Source: Clostridiales bacterium (GTDB taxonomy: Bacteria > Bacillota > Clostridia > Christensenellales > Borkfalkiaceae). From it: 64,000 nucleotides of DNA. The notes under the pieces are model-generated. The model was not told the origin of the DNA, made no database searches, and saw only the letters and a list, made by a program, of their open reading frames with translations. Positions 26,106 to 34,507 of the stretch are shown piece by piece. The position numbers were made by a program, and so were the translations under genes. The stretch spans positions 1-64,000 of the forward strand of contig SVHN01000007.1 of NCBI GenBank assembly GCA_015055805.1. The letters are read 5' to 3'. Each line of letters begins with the position of its first letter. Position 1 is the stretch's first letter.

Positions 26106-27044
26106 TTATATTTTTTCGGCAATTCTGAGTTTTGCACTCTTTGCCCTACTGTTAAAATTAAATTCTTCTTCACTAGCAGTTATCGGGTGTCTAGTTATAA
26201 TTTCTATTTCCTTTCTCTTTCCGCATACACAAACCGGCAAGCTCTTATCGCAGATGCAATCGCACTCTAATTCTTTGAACGCGCGTTTAACTATCCTGTC
26301 TTCTAGCGAGTGAAAGGTAAGTATAGCTATTCTTCCGCCCTTTTTTAACGCACGCGCCATACACATAACCGTGTGATACAGCCCGTCTAATTCACCGTTG
26401 ACTTCAATCCTTATCGCCTGAAAAGTTCGTTTTGCAGGATGTCCGTCATGTTGGAATTTTTTCGGTATGCTCTTTACTATTATCTCTATTAATTCGCCGG
26501 TAGTTTCTATCGGTTTAACCTTTCTTCTATCTACAATATTTTTTGCGATAGTAGATGCAAACCGCTCTTCACCGTACTCACTTAAAATTCTTTTTAACTC
26601 TCTTTCGTCGTACTCGTTGACAACTCTTTCTGCCGTCAAAGGATTTTCTCTATCCATACGCATGTCAAGCTTTACGTCGCTCGCCATATAAGAGAAACCC
26701 CTTTGCCTATCGTCCAACTGAAAACTTGACACCCCAAGATCTAAAAGTATTCCATCAAACCCGTCAACACCAAGATTTTCCTTGATATTTTCGAAGTTTT
26801 TGAAGTTATCTTTTATCAGAGAAAATCTTCCGTCAAACTCTTTTAATCTATCGGTCGCTCTTCCTATAGCGTAATCGTCTAAGTCGGTCGCATACAAGCG
26901 TCCGTTTGGCGCGCTCTTTTTTAGTATTTGGTAAGAATGACCGCCACCACCGAGCGTTCCGTCAAAATAAATACCGCCATCCTTGACGTTGAGCGCATCT
27001 ATACACTCATCAAGCATAACGGATACGTGTTTAAATTCAGCCAT
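26106..27044 (-). CDS. rsmH: 16S rRNA (cytosine-1402-N4)-methyltransferase
   Basis: 312 residues, the normal length. The SAM-binding motif YFDGTLGGGGHS is near residue 28, followed by DGILLDLGVSSFQLDD and RGFSYM, all diagnostic of RsmH/MraW, with the C-terminal TFHSLEDRIVKRAF block. It methylates N4 of C1402 of 16S rRNA in the ribosomal P site. It overlaps the end of mraZ by 8 bases, the classic dcw start. Confidence 0.97.
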   Translation of the reverse strand: MAEFKHVSVMLDECIDALNVKDGGIYFDGTLGGGGHSYQILKKSAPNGRLYATDLDDYAIGRATDRLKEFDGRFSLIKDNFKNFENIKENLGVDGFDGILLDLGVSSFQLDDRQRGFSYMASDVKLDMRMDRENPLTAERVVNEYDERELKRILSEYGEERFASTIAKNIVDRRKVKPIETTGELIEIIVKSIPKKFQHDGHPAKRTFQAIRIEVNGELDGLYHTVMCMARALKKGGRIAILTFHSLEDRIVKRAFKELECDCICDKSLPVCVCGKRKEIEIITRHPITASEEEFNFNSRAKSAKLRIAEKI

Positions 27045-27468
27045 TGTTATTCAGCGTATCGAACGCGTCCGCAAGATTTGAAAAATCAACGTCGTTAAAG
27101 TAATCGTTCCAGACTTCTTCTGCCCAAATTTCAATGCAAGTAGGTCCTTTGAAAACCACAACGTTTTTTACTATCTTTGCAATATTTCTTATATCTTCAG
27201 GGATTAAAATTCTTCCCTGCTTGTCCTCTTCGGCGTCCCAACTGTGACGAAGTATGTAACGCGCCGCTTTAAGCTGATTCTCTTTGAAAGGATTTATGTT
27301 GTTTAATGATGCTTTAATCTCTTTAGTCTGCTCTTCAGTGTAAACGTAAAGACAACCGCCCGAACCAACCATTATGGAATAATTATCCCCTAACTCTTCG
27401 CGCAGTTTAGCCGGTATTCTCATTCTGTTTTTAGCATCTAATTGATGCATATACGTTCTACCGGGCAT
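27037..27468 (-). CDS. mraZ: Transcriptional regulator MraZ
   Basis: 143 residues with two SpoVT-AbrB-like swapped-hairpin domains, each with its DxxxR signature: HQLDAKNRMRIPAK near residue 10 and EEDKQGRILIPEDI near 80. MraZ binds repeats upstream of its own operon and tunes dcw expression. A near-consensus promoter lies 36-64 bases upstream of the start and contains an inverted repeat that could be its operator. The operon continues into rsmH and ftsL. Confidence 0.97.
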   Translation of the reverse strand: MPGRTYMHQLDAKNRMRIPAKLREELGDNYSIMVGSGGCLYVYTEEQTKEIKASLNNINPFKENQLKAARYILRHSWDAEEDKQGRILIPEDIRNIAKIVKNVVVFKGPTCIEIWAEEVWNDYFNDVDFSNLADAFDTLNNNG

Positions 27469-27503
27469 TTAAACAGACTACTCCTTTCCTTTTTTATGTG
27501 GAT

Positions 27504-27532
27504 ATTATAGCACACATTTTGACCACCGTCAA
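27504..27532 (-). promoter_or_regulatory. mraZ promoter with overlapping inverted repeat
   Basis: TTGACG (27527-27532) and a perfect TATAAT (27504-27509) are separated by 17 bases. TTGAC-GGTG-GTCAA (27519-27532) is a perfect inverted repeat covering the -35 box, a candidate operator. Confidence 0.88.
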
Positions 27533-27559
27533 CCCTTTTTTTAAAATTTTTTGTATTTT

Positions 27560-28321
27560 TTAGTAATTTTTTAAGAAATTTAGACCACTTTGACCACCAC
27601 AAACACTAAATCTTTGATTGAATTTTGAAAAATCGCCTAAAAATAAAACCGAAAATCGTTTGTAATTTCCTAACGAATTTGACTGTTGAAGAAAATCATA
27701 AACGCGCTTTGCCGTAAAGTGGTCACCGCTTATGATATTTTGGGGTCTAAAGTGGTCAAGAATTTCATTTTTCACAAGAAAGTAGTGGGTACACCCCAAA
27801 ATTATCGTTTTATAATGCCCACTTTTATTTACAAAATCACCCACCGAATACTGCAACAGGTTTTTTTGTACGTTTATCGCGCGCGCGTTATATATATTGT
27901 TTTCAATATCACGCGCAAGATTTCTTAAACCCACTGTTGTCAAACGGTCTATCCCCTTAAACCGCTCAGCAGTTCTCTCCGTCGCAAGTAAAAGAACTTC
28001 ACCGCCAAGCATAAGCGCGTACTCAATAGGTGGATAAACGCCGAAAGTCGGAACGCCTGCATAATCACTTATTTCTCTATAAAGATTTGCGCTTAACGTA
28101 TTGCAACCGAGAACCAAAGCTTTTAGGTCGTAGGATTTCAAAAGGTCAATATTCTTTTCTGTAATAGCTTTAAGTTCGGCTAAACTTTTTCCACCATACG
28201 GGGCGTTACCGTTATCACCAAGGTATAAAAACCTTTCGTTAGGCAATAATTTTATAAGCTCGTTTAATACCGAAAGACCGCCAACACCACTATCTAATAC
28301 CGCTATATAACCTTGTCGCAT
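27560..28321 (-). CDS. murI: Glutamate racemase
   Basis: 253 residues. The family motifs are LDSGVGGLSV (Asp10, Ser11), GDNGNAPYG, LGCNTLS (catalytic Cys73) and LGCTHYF (second catalytic Cys176 with His178). It makes D-glutamate for peptidoglycan. It lies between rpsT (divergent) and mraZ (same strand, 91 bases downstream, with its own promoter). No clear ribosome site precedes ATG 28321; a TACAAT -10-like hexamer sits only 5 bases upstream, hinting at a leaderless message, though the -35 (TTCACT at 19-base spacing) is weak. Confidence 0.95.
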   Translation of the reverse strand: MRQGYIAVLDSGVGGLSVLNELIKLLPNERFLYLGDNGNAPYGGKSLAELKAITEKNIDLLKSYDLKALVLGCNTLSANLYREISDYAGVPTFGVYPPIEYALMLGGEVLLLATERTAERFKGIDRLTTVGLRNLARDIENNIYNARAINVQKNLLQYSVGDFVNKSGHYKTIILGCTHYFLVKNEILDHFRPQNIISGDHFTAKRVYDFLQQSNSLGNYKRFSVLFLGDFSKFNQRFSVCGGQSGLNFLKNY

Positions 28322-28395
28322 ACTAGATTGTATGATTTTTCTTGTAAAAATAGTGAAAATTAAATTAAAAAGGTTAAATTCACCTTAAAATGTAG

Positions 28396-28424
28396 TTGCA
28401 TTTAGTTTTATTTTGTGTTAAAAT
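28396..28424 (+). promoter_or_regulatory. rpsT promoter
   Basis: TTGCAT (28396-28401) and TAAAAT (28419-28424) are separated by 17 bases and lie 38 bases before the S20 start; AAGGAG provides the ribosome site. Confidence 0.75.
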
Positions 28425-28462
28425 TATTAGCGATATAAAAGTAACTAAGGAGTGCATACGAA

Positions 28463-28882
28463 ATGCCAAACATTAAATCCGCAAAGAAAAGAGTTTTAGT
28501 AAACGACAAAAAGACCGAACAGAACAAAGCAATCCGTTCGGAAGTTAAGACCGCTATGAAGAAGGTTGACCTTCTTATTAAGGAAAACAAAACCGAAGAA
28601 CTTAGCGCAGCACTTTCAGCAGCTTTCTCTGCTATTGATTCTGCTTGCAGCAAAAACATTTATCACGCTAACAACGCAGCAAACAAAAAAGCAAAGCTTG
28701 CTAAAAAGGTTGACGCTGCTATGAAAAAGGCTGCTCCTGTTGAGGCTGCTCCCGTTGTTGAAGAAAAGCCCGTTGAAGCTGCTCCCGCAGTTGAAGCTCC
28801 CGTTGAAGAAGCTCCTGTTAAAAAAACAACCACCAGAAAGCCCAGAGCAAAGAAAGCAGAAACCACTGAAGCTGCTGAATAA
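28463..28882 (+). CDS. rpsT: 30S ribosomal protein S20 with long C-terminal tail
   Basis: The first ~88 residues are a normal S20 (MPNIKSAKKRVLVNDKKTEQ..., NIYHANNAANKKAKLAKKV). About 50 extra residues follow: an Ala/Pro/Val/Glu repeat region (VEAAP, VEEKP, VEEAP units), then a basic TTTRKPRAKKAE stretch. S20 is usually 85-90 residues and binds the body of 16S rRNA. The tail is probably disordered and exposed. It has the same codon style as its neighbours, and the terminator follows immediately, so it is not a read-through artefact. The gene is monocistronic. Confidence 0.96.
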   Translation: MPNIKSAKKRVLVNDKKTEQNKAIRSEVKTAMKKVDLLIKENKTEELSAALSAAFSAIDSACSKNIYHANNAANKKAKLAKKVDAAMKKAAPVEAAPVVEEKPVEAAPAVEAPVEEAPVKKTTTRKPRAKKAETTEAAE

Positions 28883-28901
28883 TTCTTTTTAAAAGCGAAA
28901 T

Positions 28902-28929
28902 AAAAAAGGCTTCTTTGAAGCCTTTTTTT
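28902..28929 (+). terminator. rpsT terminator
   Basis: The stem AAAAGGCTTC/GAAGCCTTTT with a TTT loop ends in a 7-T run. Confidence 0.92.
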
Positions 28930-28962
28930 GTGTTATCTTTTTCAGTTAAATTATAAAGCGTC

Positions 28963-28992
28963 AAAAAAGGAGCAACTATTTGCTCCTTTTTT
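28963..28992 (-). terminator. lgt terminator
   Basis: AAAAAAGGAGCAA pairs perfectly with TTGCTCCTTTTTT around a 4-base loop, with a U-run on the minus strand. It may also back up the rpsT terminator. Confidence 0.9.
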
Positions 28993-29002
28993 CTTTTCGT
29001 AA

Positions 29003-29911
29003 TTAGTTTTGATTAGATACGTTATTATCTTCTGTTTGATCTTTTACTGTTTCCTTTTTTGCTTTTTCATCATTATCTTCTGGAAGAAAGAACGGTATCT
29101 TTTTTAGGTAGTAATACAGCAATAAACCACCGCCCATTAAAACGAATATGATAGACATCCATTGCGACGGCGCAAGACCTAACACTATTGCACCCCTTGC
29201 ATCAGTACGGAAAAATTCAATAAACATTCTCCAGACTGCATAAGCAATAAGATATATTGACATTAAGATATTGCAACGCTTAAAGTACAAAATAGATAGC
29301 ACCGCAAACAACGCAAATAGGAACAGCGACTCGTAAAGCTGAGTTGGGACGTAGTATCCCCATTTATGGATAGTATTTCCGCTTGCACTCGTTACAGAAC
29401 CGTACATTTTTATACCACCGAAAACATATTCACTTCCGAGATATTTTCCGTGACAACAACCAGACATAAGGCAACCTATTCTTCCGAAAGCGTGCGCTAC
29501 CGTTATACATATGGGCGCGATTAAAAACACGTCGTTAAAATATTTTTTGTGCCAACCAGCCTTTTTGCCCTTGAAAACAAATTTTCCGAGAGAAAAATAC
29601 AATAGCAAAAACATTGCCGCGCCACCGATAAGTCCGCCCATTACAGTTATCCCTGCGCTCATAAAGTTAAAGTTTTTAAAGCCGTCTTCTATCCAGTTAT
29701 AGAACGCCTGAAAGACCTTCGCCATTAAAAAGCCAACGGCAATGGCTACGATAGCAATAAAGAAAACGTAGTCTTGAACGTCTTCGGGTACGCCTTTCTT
29801 TTTAGTGTATAAATACAGAACCACTATGCACGCTAAAATACCAACAGCGATACAAATTCCGTATAAGGTAACCCCATTTCCAAAAACCGTGAATAAAGCA
29901 TCAGGTTTCAT
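29003..29911 (-). CDS. lgt: Prolipoprotein diacylglyceryl transferase
   Basis: About 302 residues with seven or so membrane segments. The Lgt signature AFGRIGCLMSGCCHGKY lies mid-protein; the Arg and Gly-rich loop bind phosphatidylglycerol. It transfers diacylglycerol to the lipobox Cys of lipoproteins such as the four encoded in this window. The start is ATG 29911 because AAGGAGA lies 5-10 bases upstream; a longer frame to 29941 begins upstream of that site. The charged C-terminus (ENDEKAKKETVKDQTEDN) is longer than average. It sits between ftsZ and rpsT. Confidence 0.95.
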   Translation of the reverse strand: MKPDALFTVFGNGVTLYGICIAVGILACIVVLYLYTKKKGVPEDVQDYVFFIAIVAIAVGFLMAKVFQAFYNWIEDGFKNFNFMSAGITVMGGLIGGAAMFLLLYFSLGKFVFKGKKAGWHKKYFNDVFLIAPICITVAHAFGRIGCLMSGCCHGKYLGSEYVFGGIKMYGSVTSASGNTIHKWGYYVPTQLYESLFLFALFAVLSILYFKRCNILMSIYLIAYAVWRMFIEFFRTDARGAIVLGLAPSQWMSIIFVLMGGGLLLYYYLKKIPFFLPEDNDEKAKKETVKDQTEDNNVSNQN

Positions 29912-29981
29912 AAGTATCTCCTTCTTGTTTATAATCTTCACCTAACGCAAAAATTTAACACTATGCGTTTATAAGGGAAAC

Positions 29982-30005
29982 AAAAATCCACTAGGGTAGA
30001 TTTTT
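29982..30005 (-). terminator. Weak terminator after ftsZ
   Basis: AAAAATC pairs with GATTTTT around a loop containing CTA/TAG. AT-rich arms make it a modest terminator, so some read-through into lgt is likely. Confidence 0.5.
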
Positions 30006-30014
30006 ATTAGTTTT

Positions 30015-31250
30015 TTATTTTTTGAAAAGCCTTCTCATAAATGCGGGAAGTTCTCTACCTTTTTTCCCTTCGGGATCAGAGTTTAATTCCTCTTCAATCT
30101 TTTCAAGCTCGAGCGTTTTTTCCGCAACCTTTTCAGGCTGAGGCTCTTCGCTTTGCGACTCTTTTGCTAACCTTTCTTTTTCTTCTATATCGCGGATAAG
30201 CGGCGGAACGCTAGTATCCGGTGCGCTTTCTTGTCTTAGATTAATAACCGGTTTAACTTCTACGGGTTCAGCGTCGAGTTTGATTTCACCTTCCATACCA
30301 GAAGTAAAGCCCGTTGCAATAACCGTGATTTTAACTTCGTCAGACATAGAATCGTCTATGGTAGCACCAAATATTATATTTGCAGAAGAATCGATTATAC
30401 CTTGAACGAGAACAGCCGCTTCGTTCGCCTCGGTAAGCATAAGATCTTTGCCGCCCGTAACGTTCAATATTACCGACTTAGCACCTTCGATAGTAGTTTC
30501 AAGTAGCGGACTTGAAACGGCTTGTCTTACAGCCTCAATAATCCTATTCTCGCCTTTTGCCCTACCTATACCCATGTGGGCAAGTCCTTGATTTCTCATA
30601 ACGGTATTGACGTCCGCAAAGTCAAGGTTGATGTGTGACGGCGTAGCAATCAAGTCAACTATACCGACAATACCTTGTTTCAACATATCGTCTGCGACCT
30701 TGAACGCATCAAGCATTCCCGTTTGCGGCGGCAAGAACTGCAAAAGTTTATCGTTAGGTATTATAACCAAAGTATCTACGTATTTTTTTAGGTTGGAAAT
30801 TCCCTTGTTTGCATTTTCGTTTCTAACCTTACCTTCAAAAGAGAAAGGCTTTGTAACGACTGCAACGGTTAAAATCCCAAGTTCCCTTGCTATTCTAGCA
30901 ATTACAGACGCCGCGCCCGTACCCGTGCCACCGCCCATGCCTGCGGCAATGAACAACAAGTCCGTTCCGTTTAAAAGTTCGGCGATCTGTTCCTTAGATT
31001 CTTCTGCCGCCTGCTCACCTATGTTAGGATCGCTACCTGCGCCAAGTCCTTTGGTAAGTTTTTCACCTATCTGCAAAACCGTGCTTGCCTTAGACATTAA
31101 AAGAGCCTGATTATCGGTATTAACAGCGACGAATTCTGCGCTGGTAATATTAGAATCGATCATGCTATTGACGGCGTTACAACCACCGCCACCGATACCC
31201 AAAACTTTTATTACAGCAGAGCTAACCCTTAAATTTTCTTGTCCGTACAT
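30015..31250 (-). CDS. ftsZ: Cell division protein FtsZ
   Basis: 411 residues. The tubulin-like GTPase shows GIGGGGCNAVN near the N-terminus, the GGGTGTGA signature in AAGMGGGTGTGAASVIA, and the T7 loop DFADV. A disordered Glu-rich linker (~330-395) leads to the terminal peptide LPAFMRRLFKK, the binding site for FtsA and other partners. It polymerises into the Z-ring. It is the last gene of the murE-to-ftsZ operon, 42 bases after ftsA. Confidence 0.98.
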   Translation of the reverse strand: MYGQENLRVSSAVIKVLGIGGGGCNAVNSMIDSNITSAEFVAVNTDNQALLMSKASTVLQIGEKLTKGLGAGSDPNIGEQAAEESKEQIAELLNGTDLLFIAAGMGGGTGTGAASVIARIARELGILTVAVVTKPFSFEGKVRNENANKGISNLKKYVDTLVIIPNDKLLQFLPPQTGMLDAFKVADDMLKQGIVGIVDLIATPSHINLDFADVNTVMRNQGLAHMGIGRAKGENRIIEAVRQAVSSPLLETTIEGAKSVILNVTGGKDLMLTEANEAAVLVQGIIDSSANIIFGATIDDSMSDEVKITVIATGFTSGMEGEIKLDAEPVEVKPVINLRQESAPDTSVPPLIRDIEEKERLAKESQSEEPQPEKVAEKTLELEKIEEELNSDPEGKKGRELPAFMRRLFKK

Positions 31251-31292
31251 TTTGAATTTTCTCCTTATATCTATATTTGAATAAGTAAATTT

Positions 31293-32405
31293 TTAATTTT
31301 GTTCAAGTGCCAAATCTAATAACGATAAAACGTTAGATTCAGTAGGCTTATCCATCATCGGAACGTTTGGCGTTACGATTTGAACGCTCATTCCGAGTCT
31401 TCCCGAAACGTGTTCTTTCGCGCCCCTTATATAAGCAATACCGCCACCAGTAACCATTAAAGGAACGTATTCAGGAATAGTAAAGCCCGAATTATCAATC
31501 GCGTCGGTAACGTTTTCGCATAGAACGTCCAAACTCCTTAGCACCGTGGTCTGAACTTCTTCTAAGCTGTAATACTGACCGTTATCGCATTCCAAAAGGT
31601 CAAACGCTTGAGAAGTTACCCTACGACTTAAATTAACGTTTCTTTTTAACTGTTCCGCATGATCAAACTCCATAGTAAACTTTTCTACGAGTGCTGCGGT
31701 GATATAGCCACCACCGTAGGGGAAAGATTTTTGGAACACTATTCCGTCGCCGTGGATAATTGATAACGTGGTGGTTATATATCCAACGTCAACCAAAACC
31801 GCAATTCTGTCACGTGTTTCTGGTTCAACCAAATATAACGCCTCGGCAAGCATCGATGACACACACTCAACTTCACCGAACCCAGCAGCCATAAGCGCAG
31901 GCTTTACCGCTTCGATAAAATAATTACTGCAAACGATAAACGATAGTTTACCTTTTAATATCTCACTAACCGCGCCGACAGGGTTTGCAAGACGACGGAA
32001 GTCGTCAAGTTCATAAACTATTGCAGATCGGTTTATAAGAGTATACTTACTAGATGCAAGTACGAACGCACCTTCAAACAACGCGTCTACGTCCTCGTCT
32101 ACTATTTTTTTCTTTTTTGAAAAAGAAATCTGACTTTCTTTTACAACCACTTGTGTAAACTCGCCCGGAACACCGACGTATACGGTATTAACCGCGCCGC
32201 GCGACGCCCTTTTTAAATCTTCGCCCACGGCAAACAACACCTGCTTAAACTTTTCCACGTCGAAAAATTCGCCGTTTTCAAAGCCGTCGTATTCGTAAGA
32301 ATAACTGCCCTTTATTATAAAGGTCTTATTTATTCCGCGTTCACCTACTACCGCCGTTACTTTTGACGAGCCAACGTCAATCACGGCTACTTGTTTCTTT
32401 TGCAT
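31293..32405 (-). CDS. ftsA: Cell division protein FtsA-like
   Basis: 370 residues, shorter than the usual ~410-420. The actin-fold ATPase has phosphate-1 VIDVGSSKV at the start, a 1C/SHS2 insert (VYVGVPGE...), phosphate-2 AVLVDVGYITTTLSI and the adenosine loop MVTGGGIAYI. It would link FtsZ to the membrane and the divisome. The protein ends at LLDLALEQN, so no C-terminal linker or amphipathic membrane-targeting helix is present. Position between ftsQ and ftsZ supports the call. Confidence 0.93.
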   Translation of the reverse strand: MQKKQVAVIDVGSSKVTAVVGERGINKTFIIKGSYSYEYDGFENGEFFDVEKFKQVLFAVGEDLKRASRGAVNTVYVGVPGEFTQVVVKESQISFSKKKKIVDEDVDALFEGAFVLASSKYTLINRSAIVYELDDFRRLANPVGAVSEILKGKLSFIVCSNYFIEAVKPALMAAGFGEVECVSSMLAEALYLVEPETRDRIAVLVDVGYITTTLSIIHGDGIVFQKSFPYGGGYITAALVEKFTMEFDHAEQLKRNVNLSRRVTSQAFDLLECDNGQYYSLEEVQTTVLRSLDVLCENVTDAIDNSGFTIPEYVPLMVTGGGIAYIRGAKEHVSGRLGMSVQIVTPNVPMMDKPTESNVLSLLDLALEQN

Positions 32406-32417
32406 AGCTTATCCCTT

Positions 32418-33197
32418 TTATTCTTTAACCTTGACGTTATCCGACCAAGTTACTTGTATTTCTCCACTATCAGCGTTTCTAAAAACAAAAAGTTTGTCAA
32501 ACGCTTTTTCATAATCGGTTACTTTTTCGTCATAAACCTTAAATGCCGCATTAACCTTTTCCACACCGTCTACTTCGGCTTTTTGCACGCAAATGGTTAC
32601 GCCCGTATACGTTATAAATTCTACGTCACCTGGTTCGCCTGCTGCTTTTTTAATGACGTTTATTTGCTTTATACAATCGGTAAGATTTGCAGCCTTTGCC
32701 ATATCGAACACCGAAGTCATCATTTCAGGGCTGTCCGTAGCAATTACCGAACCTTCTTTTATCTCTGTTATAGTAACGCCCGTTAAGTTCACGTTTATAA
32801 CGTTTCTATTGTTATTAACGTAATCTGCTTGTACTGCACTTAGTACAAAGCCGTCTTCGTTAGTAACGTAAGTCTGCTCTCCACTATTAAAACAATAAAC
32901 TTCTCTACGCTCTTTTAAACTAACCTTTAACACGTTTGGATAATCTTTTTCGATAGAAACCACTTCTAAGTAATGATACTTTTCAAGTTCAGCTTGAATT
33001 TTATCAACCTTTAAAAACATAAGATTTTTACCCTTGTATCCATCTAGAAGTTCCTGCACTTCTTCTGTGTTAAAATCTTCAGAAACGGCAAAATTCACCT
33101 TTGCTTGACGCACCGAAAAAAGGGTCATGCACGATAGAAGCACGATCAAAAAAAATGCAACGATTATTGATATTAGCACAAGTCTTTTGGATTTCAT
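32418..33197 (-). CDS. ftsQ: Cell division protein FtsQ/DivIB
   Basis: 259 residues: a short basic tail, one membrane helix (LVLISIIVAFFLIVLLSCMTLF), a POTRA domain starting around residue 35 (KVNFAVSEDFNTEEVQELL, LEVVSIEKDYPNVLKVSLKER) and a beta domain. It works outside the membrane with FtsL and DivIC to control septal wall synthesis. It is 12 bases from both murA and ftsA. Confidence 0.92.
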   Translation of the reverse strand: MKSKRLVLISIIVAFFLIVLLSCMTLFSVRQAKVNFAVSEDFNTEEVQELLDGYKGKNLMFLKVDKIQAELEKYHYLEVVSIEKDYPNVLKVSLKERREVYCFNSGEQTYVTNEDGFVLSAVQADYVNNNRNVINVNLTGVTITEIKEGSVIATDSPEMMTSVFDMAKAANLTDCIKQINVIKKAAGEPGDVEFITYTGVTICVQKAEVDGVEKVNAAFKVYDEKVTDYEKAFDKLFVFRNADSGEIQVTWSDNVKVKE

Positions 33198-33209
33198 ACG
33201 CCTTTTATT

Positions 33210-34460
33210 TTAACCTTTTCTCTTTACGTCTGCGCCGAGCATAGTAAGTTTTTTCTCCATATCCAAATACCCACGCTCAACGTATCTTATTTCTTCAACC
33301 ACAGTTTTCCCTTCGGCAGATAATCCCGCCAAAACCAACGCTGCACCGCCCCTTAAATCACTTGCGCTAACCGTCGCGCCGTTTAGGCGGTCAACGCCCT
33401 TTATAACGGCGGTTCTGCCCTGCACGGTGATATCTGCGCCCATCTTAATGAGTTCTGCAACGTGCTTATACCTCATTTCAAAAACGTTCTCGGTGACAAC
33501 CGAAACTCCGCTTGATACACATGCAAGGGACATTGCTTGCGGTTGCAGATCGGTTGGAAAACCTGGGTATGGACCGGTAGAAAAAGAAAAAGATTTTCTA
33601 CTCGCCCCACTTTTTAGGTACATTATATCATTTTTTATACTTATTTTACAAGTATTATCGCAAAGTTTATGGACCAAAGCGGAAATATTTTTTATTCTGC
33701 CGTTTCTAAGTTCTATTTCACCGCCTGTAATTGCCGCGGCAATAAGGTAAGTTCCAGCCTCAATTCTATCGGGCATTGGTCTATAAACCGCGCCGTGAAG
33801 TTCTTTTACGCCCTCGATTAATATAATCGAAGTCCCTGCTCCGTACACTTTTGCGCCCATTGCGTTGAGAAAACACATAAGGTCAACGATCTCAGGTTCT
33901 TTCGCTGGGTTATGTATTTCAGTTTTACCCTCGGCAAAGACTGCCGCGAGCATTAGGTTTTCCGTTGCGCCGACGGACGGAAAGTCTAAATATATCTCTT
34001 TTCCCGTAAGTTTTTTTGCCGAGCATATTATTTCGCCGCATATTTCAGTAACGTTCACGCCTAATTCTTTTAAGCAACTTAAATGTATATCAATGGGTCT
34101 TAATCCTATATCACACCCACCCGGATAACTTAGCCTTGCTTTTTTAGCACGCGAAATTAGAGCCCCCATCATGCAGACGGACGCCCTTAGTTCCTTGCCT
34201 AAGTTTTCAGGTACGGTATACGCATTTAATCCCGATGGATTTATTATAAGGTTTTTATCTTGAAAGCAACACTTTACGCCCATTGAGCGTAAAATTTTTA
34301 TCATAGTTAAAACGTCGCTTATTTTAGGACAGTTTTTGATGATAACTTCGTCGCTGGTGAGGATTGATGCTGCGATTATAGGCAGTACCGAATTTTTCGC
34401 GCTCTCAATCTCCAACACTCCGCTTAGTTTTCGTCCACCTTTTATAACGTATTTTTCCAT
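33210..34460 (-). CDS. murA: UDP-N-acetylglucosamine 1-carboxyvinyltransferase
   Basis: 416 residues. Lys22-Asn23 in ESAKNSVLPI bind UDP-GlcNAc and PEP, and catalytic Cys116 lies in SYPGGCDIGLRPID, the loop alkylated by fosfomycin. It performs the first committed step of peptidoglycan synthesis. In many Bacillota dcw clusters this place holds murG or murB; here murA sits between ftsW and ftsQ. Confidence 0.96.
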   Translation of the reverse strand: MEKYVIKGGRKLSGVLEIESAKNSVLPIIAASILTSDEVIIKNCPKISDVLTMIKILRSMGVKCCFQDKNLIINPSGLNAYTVPENLGKELRASVCMMGALISRAKKARLSYPGGCDIGLRPIDIHLSCLKELGVNVTEICGEIICSAKKLTGKEIYLDFPSVGATENLMLAAVFAEGKTEIHNPAKEPEIVDLMCFLNAMGAKVYGAGTSIILIEGVKELHGAVYRPMPDRIEAGTYLIAAAITGGEIELRNGRIKNISALVHKLCDNTCKISIKNDIMYLKSGASRKSFSFSTGPYPGFPTDLQPQAMSLACVSSGVSVVTENVFEMRYKHVAELIKMGADITVQGRTAVIKGVDRLNGATVSASDLRGGAALVLAGLSAEGKTVVEEIRYVERGYLDMEKKLTMLGADVKRKG

Positions 34461-34507
34461 AAAATTCTCCCCTACGGTGCAGATATAACATTTTATGGAA
34501 AAGACCG

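Noticed and set aside
28738..28860. Repetitive DNA in the rpsT 3' end as a possible mobile or tandem repeat
   Set aside because: It is in frame, codes a coherent protein tail and is followed directly by the gene's terminator.
28663..28866. Antisense frame opposite the S20 tail
   Set aside because: Its Ala/Ser/Thr/Gly composition is the mirror of the Ala/Pro/Glu repeat coding; no ribosome site or family resemblance.
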